The notes under the pieces: model-generated | Seen by the model: only the letters and a program-made list of their open reading frames with translations | Database searches by the model: none | What the model was told of the DNA's origin: nothing | NCBI GenBank assembly: GCA_022510905.1 | Contig: JAFLSN010000001.1 | Span: forward strand, 1-64,000 | Source: Treponema sp. | GTDB taxonomy: Bacteria > Spirochaetota > Spirochaetia > Treponematales > Treponemataceae | Direction: 5' to 3' | DNA: 64,000 nucleotides | Position numbers and translations under genes: made by a program | Shown here: positions 54,245 to 61,428 of the stretch, in pieces | Numbering within the stretch: the first letter of the stretch is position 1 | How the letters are laid out: each line of letters starts with the position of its first letter

Positions 54245-54343
54245 TTCGTGCTGCACTTTACGGACTGTGCTGGAGGGGCAAACATCGCGATAACGTATTG
54301 CTGCCTCCTATCAAGAAGCTATACAAGAAAACATATTTTGATT

Positions 54344-54411
54344 CGTGCAGAAAGGGTACATATCCTACTTAACTGAGTGAAGCCGTGTTTCTGCATTTGG
54401 GTGTGTTGGTT
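54344..54411 (-). repeat. Short repeat inserted into R2 (copy J)
   Basis: Read on the minus strand, these 68 bp are ACCAACACACCCAAATGCAG, ACACGGCTTCACT and TATGTACCCTTTCTGCACG. They interrupt a sequence that is continuous in R1 (TTGATTAGGAAATG). GATT and GGTT flank the insert. Confidence 0.65.
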
Positions 54412-54522
54412 AGGAAATGCTTGAATTTTGACTAACCAAGAGCCTTTCTGAACTTAAAAACAACGACATGCTTTTACATAAAAAGCTTTATTTCCGCGTC
54501 AGGGCCGCCACTGCCTGAAATC

Positions 54523-54567
54523 CAAGCAAAAGCCAAACAGAAAACGTATTTTCCGCACAAATAAAAC
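54523..54567 (+). repeat. Diverged short repeat copy L
   Basis: CCAAGCAAAAGCCAAACAG and GTATTTTCCGCACAAATAAA keep the ends of the family. It ends 10 bp before the stop codon of the HD-GYP gene. Confidence 0.4.
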
Positions 54568-54576
54568 ATGCCCGGC

Positions 54577-56337
54577 TCAGCTTTTTTGCGCCGAAGACAA
54601 ACTTTGCTCCAGCATATATTGAAGCTCGGGGCGCACAGCAATGAACGAGCCCACAATGCGCGGGTCAAACTTTTTGCCGCTCAAATCAACGATTGTCTGC
54701 ACAGCCTCATCAAACGGAAGTGCGGTTTTATACGGTCGGTATGCGGTCAGAGCGTCGAACACATCGGCAACTGCAAGAATCCTTGCAGAAAGCGGAATTT
54801 CTTCACCGCGCAGGCCTTTTATATATCCTTTTCCGTTCCACCATTCATGATGGAACAGCGCCACTTCATATGCAAGACGATAATGCAAATCGTTTATGTC
54901 GTTCACCATCATGCGATTTATCCAGTTGGCACCCACCGCAACATGATCCTTTATCTGTTCGCGTTCAAGCTCGGTCAAAGTCCCGTGCTTTTGCAAAAGT
55001 TCTTTTGGCATCAAGAATTTTCCCACATCATGCAGCGGCGCAACACGACACAGCGTTTCAATAAAGTCATCGGTCAGCACGGCGCCGAACGTAGTTGTTT
55101 TTTGCAGCTGTCGCGCAATAAGCAGAGTGTAGTTGCTTGTACGGCGCATGTGGTTTCCAGTCGAAATGTCTTTGTCCAGACAAAACTGAATGGTTCCAGA
55201 TATGCTTTTTTCATACATCTGAAACAGCTTCTCATCTTTGAATTGAAGTTCCCTCTGCAAGGTGAACATCTGGTCTTTTAGATGAATCTGGTCAATATGC
55301 TGCGTGGTAATGTCATTCAGGTTGATGACATAGCCGAACAGCCTGCCGTCCCGCTCCACGCGATGCAGTTCAGGAACATAGCTGTGGTTTCTGATAATCA
55401 CATAGTCCGATTTTTTCTGACCGTCAAGCAGTACGGGCGGAGTGATGATATGCTGAAGTTCAAGCGGAATGGGAATACTCTGCAAGCCCGCCCCAAAACG
55501 GCTGAACGAAGGGAACAGTTCTTTTCCAGGAAGGTTCACAGCAGTCAGCCGAAACTGCGTGTCAACAATAAAAATCGGGTCATGCAGCGAATTGGTCACC
55601 AGTTCATATGCGAGGTCGTGCAGGGTACAAAAAAACTGGCGGTTTGTCAAAGAAATAACGGTTCCTTCAAATCCCATCAGCAAAAGCGGCACAAGCGGAA
55701 ATCCCTGTTCTCCCAGATGGAACACAAGCGGAAGCACAATGAACATGAGCGGTGAAAACATGAGCGCAAACACATGCGCCACAAAACGTCGCTCCGTTTT
55801 TTTTACGCGGGCAAGTTGATAAAAAAACACGCCCAGCATAAAAAGCAGGTACAGCCCAAACGAAGCGAGCAGCACATGATAGCCCCAGTTTTCAATCAAA
55901 ACAAGCACATGCTGCCCTGAGCGGACTATCACCACATGGTAGTCCGTGTACACCCAGCGGCATATTCCGATTTTTCCAAGACGGTCTACCAGCAGAATCA
56001 TTATAATCAAAAAGGAACTCCAGACCAGCAGAAATACAGACACAATGCGGGGAATGTGCAGTTCATACACCTGCGCCAGAATACTGATTTGCACAAGATA
56101 CAGCCCAACGCCAGCCACGTACTGAAGTTTTATGCCGACCAGCAGCGCGTTTTCGTTAGTTCCGGTATGGTATGAAAGATAGCCCATCAGATACAGCATT
56201 ATCATGCTGACTGCCAATGTTACATATTTTTGCGAATCATTTGTTTTTGCCCGCGAAAGCACCATGAGCGTTGCCACAGAAAACACGAGCGCAAGTGCAA
56301 TTATAAATGTATATATGAATTCCTGCACAGGAGACAT
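54577..56337 (-). CDS. Membrane HD-GYP-type phosphohydrolase
   Basis: The protein has 586 residues. The first 230 form seven or so transmembrane helices, like the N-terminal region of certain histidine kinases. A PAS-like segment follows (about 235-350; LHDPIFIVDTQFRLTAVN). The C-terminal domain has the HD motif (APLHDVGKFLMP) and the GYP region as WWNGKGYIKGLRGEEIPLSA, with Ile in place of Pro. HD-GYP enzymes hydrolyse cyclic di-GMP, so this is probably a membrane-signal-controlled phosphodiesterase; whether GYI is active is unknown. A promoter ends 6 nt before the ATG. Confidence 0.85.
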   Translation of the reverse strand: MSPVQEFIYTFIIALALVFSVATLMVLSRAKTNDSQKYVTLAVSMIMLYLMGYLSYHTGTNENALLVGIKLQYVAGVGLYLVQISILAQVYELHIPRIVSVFLLVWSSFLIIMILLVDRLGKIGICRWVYTDYHVVIVRSGQHVLVLIENWGYHVLLASFGLYLLFMLGVFFYQLARVKKTERRFVAHVFALMFSPLMFIVLPLVFHLGEQGFPLVPLLLMGFEGTVISLTNRQFFCTLHDLAYELVTNSLHDPIFIVDTQFRLTAVNLPGKELFPSFSRFGAGLQSIPIPLELQHIITPPVLLDGQKKSDYVIIRNHSYVPELHRVERDGRLFGYVINLNDITTQHIDQIHLKDQMFTLQRELQFKDEKLFQMYEKSISGTIQFCLDKDISTGNHMRRTSNYTLLIARQLQKTTTFGAVLTDDFIETLCRVAPLHDVGKFLMPKELLQKHGTLTELEREQIKDHVAVGANWINRMMVNDINDLHYRLAYEVALFHHEWWNGKGYIKGLRGEEIPLSARILAVADVFDALTAYRPYKTALPFDEAVQTIVDLSGKKFDPRIVGSFIAVRPELQYMLEQSLSSAQKS

Positions 56338-56343
56338 AGCCCC

Positions 56344-56372
56344 AGTATAACACAGCCACCGCTATTTGTCGA
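56344..56372 (-). promoter_or_regulatory. Promoter of the HD-GYP gene, leaderless
   Basis: TCGACA (56367-56372), a 17-bp spacer and TATACT (56344-56349) on the minus strand are followed by 6 nt and then the ATG. There is no ribosome site. Confidence 0.65.
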
Positions 56373-56558
56373 TAAAGATATATTATATGCAAAGAAATAG
56401 GCACGAAACAAACTTGCATGAACTTGACAATCCTGCACTTGATGAAAATTCATGCGAACCGCCATGTACAAGCTGCACGGCAATCTGCATCAGGCATTGC
56501 GAACGGCTGCGAGCTTCGCGAACCATTCTTTGCGGCAAAAATTCGGTGATTTAACATT

Positions 56559-56577
56559 CTTGATCCGCACGAATAAA
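56559..56577 (+). repeat. Short repeat, 3' terminus only (copy K)
   Basis: CTTGATCCGCACGAATAAAA matches the 3' end of the family. It lies 16 bp before the copper promoter. The remainder of the copy is not recognisable. Confidence 0.3.
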
Positions 56578-56592
56578 ATCCTGTGCCCATGC

Positions 56593-56621
56593 TTGACATA
56601 TACCCCCACGGGGTATATTAT
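56593..56621 (+). promoter_or_regulatory. Promoter of the copper operon
   Basis: TTGACA (56593-56598), a 17-bp spacer and TATTAT (56616-56621). The whole spacer is occupied by the CsoR operator, so bound repressor would block RNA polymerase. Confidence 0.8.
56598..56618. promoter_or_regulatory. CsoR operator
   Basis: ATATACCCC-CAC-GGGGTATAT is a perfect 9-bp inverted repeat. CsoR-family operators are characterised by TACCCC/GGGGTA arms. It overlaps the copper promoter and lies 30 nt upstream of csoR. Confidence 0.8.
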
Positions 56622-56648
56622 GTTTTCAGCCTTACAAGGAGGTGTTAC

Positions 56649-56945
56649 ATGGCAGAAAAAAACGGCACAAAAAAGAAGCTTCGTTCTCCAGAGGAAATCA
56701 AGGCGCTTACAAACCGCCTGAACCGGCTGGAAGGGCAGGTGAACGGCATAAAAAAAATGCTTGAATCCGATGTACATTGCCCGGCCATACTGCTTCAGGT
56801 TTCAGCAGTACATGCGGCCCTAAATTCATTCAGCAAGGAACTGCTTTCCCAGCACATAAGAACCTGTGTCACACATGACTTGCGTTCAGGCAAGGAAGGC
56901 GCTGTGGAAGCATTTGTAGCCACTGTGCAAAAACTCATGCGCTAA
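56649..56945 (+). CDS. csoR: Copper-sensing repressor CsoR
   Basis: This 98-residue all-helical protein belongs to the CsoR/RcnR/FrmR family. The copper ligands Cys, His and Cys are present at the family positions (DVHCPAILLQ, HIRTCV). AAGGAGG lies 7 nt before the ATG; an in-frame start at 56583 lies before the promoter. Apo-CsoR represses, copper releases it. The neighbours (HMA protein, CopA-CopZ) are its classical targets, and the operator in its own promoter shows autoregulation. Confidence 0.9.
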   Translation: MAEKNGTKKKLRSPEEIKALTNRLNRLEGQVNGIKKMLESDVHCPAILLQVSAVHAALNSFSKELLSQHIRTCVTHDLRSGKEGAVEAFVATVQKLMR

Positions 56946-56948
56946 TGC

Positions 56949-57305
56949 ATGCAACATATGACAAGCATTGTGATTGTAGTGCTTGGCGCTGTGTTCGTGG
57001 TGCTTGCCGCGAAAAATTCGCCCAGGCATTTTAAAGGCCAAAGTGCCTGTTGCGGTGGCACAACGGTGCACAAAAAGCGGCTTCCAAGACCGGTGGCAGC
57101 TAAAAACACTGTGCATTTCTGGCATGAAGTGTCCGAGGTGTGCGGCAAAAATTCAACAGGCGCTGAACGAAATTGCCGACGTCTCTGCAAAAGCCAACCA
57201 CAAAAAGGCACAGCCAGTGTTCAGCCTGACCGCACGATTGATGAAAATGAGCTGCTTGCGGCTGTTGAACATGCAGGAGCATACAAAGTCGTTTCCGTTA
57301 TATAA
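56949..57305 (+). pseudogene. Membrane-anchored HMA protein broken by two frameshifts
   Basis: The uninterrupted frame encodes a membrane anchor (MTSIVIVVLGAVFVVLAAKN), FKGQSACCGG, KKRLPRPVAAKNTVHF, and the end of an HMA domain (IDENELLAAVEHAGAYKVVS). The metal-binding middle (SGMKCPRCAAKIQQALNEIA) sits in another frame. Restoring two bases near 57117 and one near 57230 would rebuild a protein of a type common next to copper genes. In its present form, translation gives 118 residues without the CxxC site. It starts just after csoR. A sequencing error is the alternative, but two independent ones are needed. Confidence 0.65.
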
Positions 57306-57320
57306 AAACAGGAGAACCAA

Positions 57321-59846
57321 ATGAACCAATTTGCAGTTATAGGTATGACATGTGCGGCATGTAGCGCCCGAGTAGAAAAAGCTGTTTCAAAAGTTCCCGG
57401 GGTTTCTTTGTGCACGGTCAACCTTTTGACAAATTCCATGGCAGTCGAGGGCTCAGCGTCAGCCGAAACTATTATTCGAGCCGTCCAAAAAGCTGGATAC
57501 GGCGCACGTGCGTTACAAACAGACGGTGGCAGTTCTTTTCAATCGGCAGATGCGCAAGAAGAGTTTTTAAAGGATCGCGCTTCTCCTGTTTTAAAACAGC
57601 GTCTTTTTGTGTCGGTGGCACTGCTTGCAGTGCTAATGTACTTCAGCATGGGGCACATGCTCTGGAACTGGCCGCTTCCTCCTTTTTTTGCAGACAACCA
57701 CATTGCCATGGGACTTTTTCAGCTGTTGCTTTCGGGTGCAATCATGGTTGTAAACCAGCATTTTTTTATCAGCGGAATAAAAGCCTTGTTCAACAGAGCT
57801 CCAAACATGGACACTCTTGTGGCGCTCGGTTCAGGAGTTTCATTTGCCTACAGCCTGTATGCGCTGTTCGCCATGACAGGAGCCCAGGTTCGGGGTGACC
57901 AAGAAGCTGTGCTGGATTTTATGCACCAGTTTTATTTTGAAAGCGCAGCCACGATTGTGACACTAATCACAGTTGGAAAACTGCTTGAGGCCATTTCAAA
58001 AGGTAAAACCACAAACGCCCTTCATTCTCTCATAAAGCTTGCGCCAAAAACTGCCACAGTCTTAAAAAACGGAACTGAGCAAACTGTTGACATTTCCGCA
58101 GTGCAAAAAGACGATGTGTTTGTAGTGCGTCCCGGTGAATACATTCCGGTCGATGGCGTGGTACTTGAAGGGAGCTCGGCGGTAAACGAAAGCGCACTAA
58201 CCGGCGAAAGCATTCCAGTTGACAAAGCGGAAGGCGACCTTGTATCTGCGGCAACCGTCAATCAATCTGGTTTTTTAAAATGCCGTGCCACCCGCGTGGG
58301 CCAGGACACAACGCTTTCGCAGATTATCCGCATGGTAAGCGATGCATCCGCGTCAAAGGCACCGATTGCAAAAATCGCGGACAAGGTTTCAGGCGTATTT
58401 GTGCCTGTGGTGCTCGTGCTTGCATTCATAACGGCAACAACATGGCTGGCTTTAGGGCAAAGCGTTGATTTTTCACTTTCGCGGGCAATTTCGGTGCTTG
58501 TTATCAGCTGTCCCTGCGCACTAGGACTTGCCACGCCAGTCGCAATCATGGTTGCAAGCGGTGTTGGCGCAAAAAACGGAATTCTTTTTAAAACGGCAGC
58601 AGCACTTGAACAAACCGGGCGAATTCAGATTGTGGCATTAGATAAAACAGGCACAATCACAAGCGGAACACCGTCAGTAACCGATGTGATTCCTGCGCAG
58701 GAAGGCAGCGAACAGGAACTCCTCCAGCTTGCACTGGATCTTGAAGCAAAAAGCGAACACCCATTGGCACACGCCATTTTGCGATACGCCCAAGAAACAC
58801 ACATGGATTTTCGCGATGTTCAGGATTTTATGGCGCTTCCCGGAAACGGACTAAAAGCGCAGCAGCAAGGACACACTTTGTATGGTGGAAGCATTGCATA
58901 CATTGCCTCAATACTGGACATTCCAAAATCCATGCAGGACAGAGCGGAAAATATTGCCGCCCAAGGAAAAACACCTCTTCTATTTGCAAAAGACAGTCAG
59001 CTTGCAGGAATTATCGCAGTAGCCGATACAATAAAGCCAGACAGCCCCACGGCAGTCCGCACGCTCCAGAACATGGGCATTCATGTAGTCATGCTTACTG
59101 GCGACAATGAACGCACGGCCAAGGCAATCGGAAGCAACTGCGGTGTTGACGAAGTGATTGCAGACGTTCTCCCAGATGGAAAGCAATCTGCCATAGATTC
59201 GCTAAAAGCAAAAGGAATGGTTGCCATGGTTGGAGACGGCATTAACGATGCCCCTGCCTTGACCAGCGCAGACACAGGAATTGCAATCGGAGCAGGAACC
59301 GATGTTGCCATTGATGCCGCCGATGTTGTACTGATGAAAAGCCGCCTTTCCGATGTGGCAGCTGCAATCAGACTAAGCCGCGCCACACTCAAAAACATTC
59401 ACCAAAATTTGTTCTGGGCGTTTTTTTACAATGTAATTTTGATTCCACTTGCGGCAGGTGTCTATTACCATGCGTTCGGCTGGTCAATCAACCCGGAAGT
59501 ATGCGCGGCTGCCATGGGCCTTTCCAGTTTTTGTGTTGTGACAAATGCCCTGCGGCTCAACCTGTGCAACATTCACCATGCAAGGCATGACAAAAAAATT
59601 AAACAGACGCACAGCGTCAAGGAGACAATTATGGCAGAACAAACGGAACGCACAATTAAAATTGAAGGCATGATGTGCGCACATTGCGAGGCACGGGTTA
59701 AAACTGAACTTGAAAAAATCAGCGGAATTGTTTCAGCCCGCCCTGACCACACAACGGGGCAGGCAGTGATTGTCTGCGCAAAACCAATCAGCAACGCAGC
59801 GCTTTCAAAAGCCATAAAAAAAGCGGGATACAGTATAGTTGAGTAA
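57321..59846 (+). CDS. copA: Copper-exporting P1B-ATPase fused to a CopZ-like domain
   Basis: The protein has 841 residues. It has an N-terminal HMA domain ([15 protein letters not shown], residues 9-23), eight membrane segments, a TGES actuator loop, the CPC metal site in a helix (SCPCALG), the phosphorylated DKTGT, the SEHPLAH motif and [10 protein letters not shown]. After the last helix comes a linker, then from residue 771 a second HMA domain ([14 protein letters not shown]) that looks like a whole CopZ chaperone. An AAGGAG site lies 6 nt before the ATG of residue 771 (59631), so CopZ may also be made alone. It is the last gene of the copper operon. Confidence 0.93.
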   Translation: MNQFAVIGMTCAACSARVEKAVSKVPGVSLCTVNLLTNSMAVEGSASAETIIRAVQKAGYGARALQTDGGSSFQSADAQEEFLKDRASPVLKQRLFVSVALLAVLMYFSMGHMLWNWPLPPFFADNHIAMGLFQLLLSGAIMVVNQHFFISGIKALFNRAPNMDTLVALGSGVSFAYSLYALFAMTGAQVRGDQEAVLDFMHQFYFESAATIVTLITVGKLLEAISKGKTTNALHSLIKLAPKTATVLKNGTEQTVDISAVQKDDVFVVRPGEYIPVDGVVLEGSSAVNESALTGESIPVDKAEGDLVSAATVNQSGFLKCRATRVGQDTTLSQIIRMVSDASASKAPIAKIADKVSGVFVPVVLVLAFITATTWLALGQSVDFSLSRAISVLVISCPCALGLATPVAIMVASGVGAKNGILFKTAAALEQTGRIQIVALDKTGTITSGTPSVTDVIPAQEGSEQELLQLALDLEAKSEHPLAHAILRYAQETHMDFRDVQDFMALPGNGLKAQQQGHTLYGGSIAYIASILDIPKSMQDRAENIAAQGKTPLLFAKDSQLAGIIAVADTIKPDSPTAVRTLQNMGIHVVMLTGDNERTAKAIGSNCGVDEVIADVLPDGKQSAIDSLKAKGMVAMVGDGINDAPALTSADTGIAIGAGTDVAIDAADVVLMKSRLSDVAAAIRLSRATLKNIHQNLFWAFFYNVILIPLAAGVYYHAFGWSINPEVCAAAMGLSSFCVVTNALRLNLCNIHHARHDKKIKQTHSVKETIMAEQTERTIKIEGMMCAHCEARVKTELEKISGIVSARPDHTTGQAVIVCAKPISNAALSKAIKKAGYSIVE
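59626..59846 (+). other. Internal ribosome site and CopZ-like reading within copA
   Basis: The sequence AAGGAGACAATT-ATG (59619-59633) is an excellent initiation site. It starts a 71-residue product, [20 protein letters not shown] and on to [11 protein letters not shown], identical to a free-standing copper chaperone. It is in frame with copA and so can be made both as a fused domain and separately. Confidence 0.55.
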
Positions 59847-59894
59847 AAACGGCACGCACGAACCAGACTGACGATTTACTCGCAACCTCTGATT

Positions 59895-61250
59895 TTAAAG
59901 CAACCACCGTTGGAGCTTTCCCAGTTCAGTGCGAGGAAGAGGCGTAGACCGCAGTTCCAACGCGGCAATCTGCTGATTTTTTCCCTGCACGGCATTGAAG
60001 GCTTCGATTTCTTTCCATGCCGCAACTTTGTCGAGCATTGACGAAAACACGATTGCAAAGGGCTTTCCATCACGAAGCACAACCGCTGTTTCTGCATGAA
60101 GCAGATTTGTCAATGCTTCTTCCCATTCAAGGCATGGAATTTTTTCCCCGTTGTCAAGGACGAGCAAATCTTTTTTTCGTCCTTGAAGATGCAGCCGTCC
60201 GTTTTCGTCAACAAAGCCCAAATCACCAGTTGCAAACTCCCCGTCAAAAAGCGCTTCGGGTGAAACCACATTGTCCACAAGATAACCGTCCATCATGCTG
60301 GAAGTACGCACAAAAATCTCTCCGTCTTCGCCGATGCGCACGGTGGTGTCGGGGCATAGAGCGAGCGTGGCAAAATCTTCATCCTTGCAGCTGAGCGCAA
60401 TGCCACCGCCTGTTTCTGTAAGCCCGTACCCACTGCGTATATCAACTCCCCGGCTTTTTGCAAGTTCGAGCGTTTTTGTGTCACATGAGCTTGCGCCAAC
60501 CACGATGGTGCGGAGACGTTCATTAATCGATTTTGTGTCCAGCATATATTTCAGCATAGACGGCACCACCGACATAACCGTTGGCATAAAAAAACGCGGG
60601 TCAATCGAAAGCGAGTTCCAGCCTCTGCCAAGCGCCACGGAAGTACCACCCATCAGGGGCCATAGCAGGTTGCCTTCAAATCCATAGATGTGGGACAAAG
60701 GAAGCGCACAAAGCAGCACATCATATTCCGTACATGGAAGCAGATGATTCCAGTGACGGGCATTATTTAACAGAGCCTGCTGCGATAGCACCACAGCCTT
60801 GAAAGGCGATTCCGTTCCCGACGTAAAAAACACAAACTTACCGCTACAATTACCAGACAGGTCGATTTTTTTTTGCAGTGAAAACCGGTCATTCAGGACC
60901 AGTGTATTAAAATCAAGTGCATCGTTTACGTAAAGGCGTTCCACATGCGCATAGTCAATCAACTTCTGAATTTTTTGCGAAGAAAGCGCCGGGTCAATGA
61001 GCACCGTGCGTTTTTCTGCCAGCACAGAAGCAAAAGCCAGCACCACCCAGTCAATGCAAGGATTCGCACAAATGCCAACCGTTAAGCATGGATCTGCAAG
61101 CAGCTGGAGAGCCATTGTACGAACACGTTCATGCAGTTCATGGAACGAAACTTCGACCTTCCAGCCATTGCGTTCTTCAATCAATGCAGAACGATATGAA
61201 AAGCGAGAATCAAGATCTGAAAGCAAGTCAGAAAATTGCGCACAGTACAT
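59895..61250 (-). CDS. Adenylate-forming (ANL) enzyme of unknown substrate
   Basis: The protein has 451 residues and the ANL fold. The P-loop region reads FFTSGTESPFKAVVLS, where TTGxPKG is usual. The later motifs are normal: YGLTETGGG, ATGDLGFVDENGRLHLQGRKKDLLV and the C-terminal Lys in PRTELGKLQRW. It is shorter than acyl-CoA synthetases and closer in size to acyl-ACP or aryl acid ligases. The start MYCAQFSDLL follows AAGGTG; two longer in-frame starts exist. It is convergent with copA and divergent from the next enzyme. Confidence 0.8.
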   Translation of the reverse strand: MYCAQFSDLLSDLDSRFSYRSALIEERNGWKVEVSFHELHERVRTMALQLLADPCLTVGICANPCIDWVVLAFASVLAEKRTVLIDPALSSQKIQKLIDYAHVERLYVNDALDFNTLVLNDRFSLQKKIDLSGNCSGKFVFFTSGTESPFKAVVLSQQALLNNARHWNHLLPCTEYDVLLCALPLSHIYGFEGNLLWPLMGGTSVALGRGWNSLSIDPRFFMPTVMSVVPSMLKYMLDTKSINERLRTIVVGASSCDTKTLELAKSRGVDIRSGYGLTETGGGIALSCKDEDFATLALCPDTTVRIGEDGEIFVRTSSMMDGYLVDNVVSPEALFDGEFATGDLGFVDENGRLHLQGRKKDLLVLDNGEKIPCLEWEEALTNLLHAETAVVLRDGKPFAIVFSSMLDKVAAWKEIEAFNAVQGKNQQIAALELRSTPLPRTELGKLQRWLL

Positions 61251-61268
61251 ACGAACACCTTTCAAATA

Positions 61269-61297
61269 TCATAACAAAGTCTTAACAGGAACGCAAA
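61269..61297 (-). promoter_or_regulatory. Promoter of the 451-residue ANL gene
   Basis: TTGCGT (61292-61297), a 17-bp spacer and TATGAT (61269-61274) on the minus strand lie 18 nt from the start codon, leaving room for a ribosome site (AAGGTG). Confidence 0.5.
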
Positions 61298-61351
61298 TTA
61301 TTTTGGGCTTTTTTTTGCAACAATCACTATATTTTTTGGTCAAATAAGGTG

Positions 61352-61357
61352 TATAAT
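61352..61357 (+). promoter_or_regulatory. -10 element of the acyl-CoA ligase gene
   Basis: A perfect TATAAT lies 71 nt before the ATG at 61429. The region upstream is AT-rich but has no clear -35. Confidence 0.4.
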
Positions 61358-61428
61358 GTTAGTGCCTGTGCGCATGCATGGGCCACAACACAACCTCCAT
61401 GGCAGGGCAGATTTTTAAGGAGTAGAAT

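Larger units (their letters stand above)
53669..54450 (+). repeat. Large dispersed repeat, copy R2
   Basis: About 780 bp aligns with R1 (38221-38870). It opens with a shortened short repeat (53669-53740, ending CTTTCCGCACGAAT). Next come GGCAGACATATGCGG, CGCGAACCGTTACTACAA and CTACAGGCACTACCGCGTGG. It closes with CAAGAGCCTTTCTG. It differs from R1 by a larger minisatellite and by a 68-bp insertion at 54344-54411. No coding sequence is conserved. Confidence 0.75.

Noticed and set aside
54038-54285. Repeat-containing protein on the minus strand of R2
   Set aside because: The frames exist because 24 bp is a multiple of three. R1 does not keep the frame, and there is no ribosome site or promoter.
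56349-56582. Small gene between the HD-GYP and csoR genes
   Set aside because: Frames of about 60 residues on both strands overlap the promoters and have no ribosome site.
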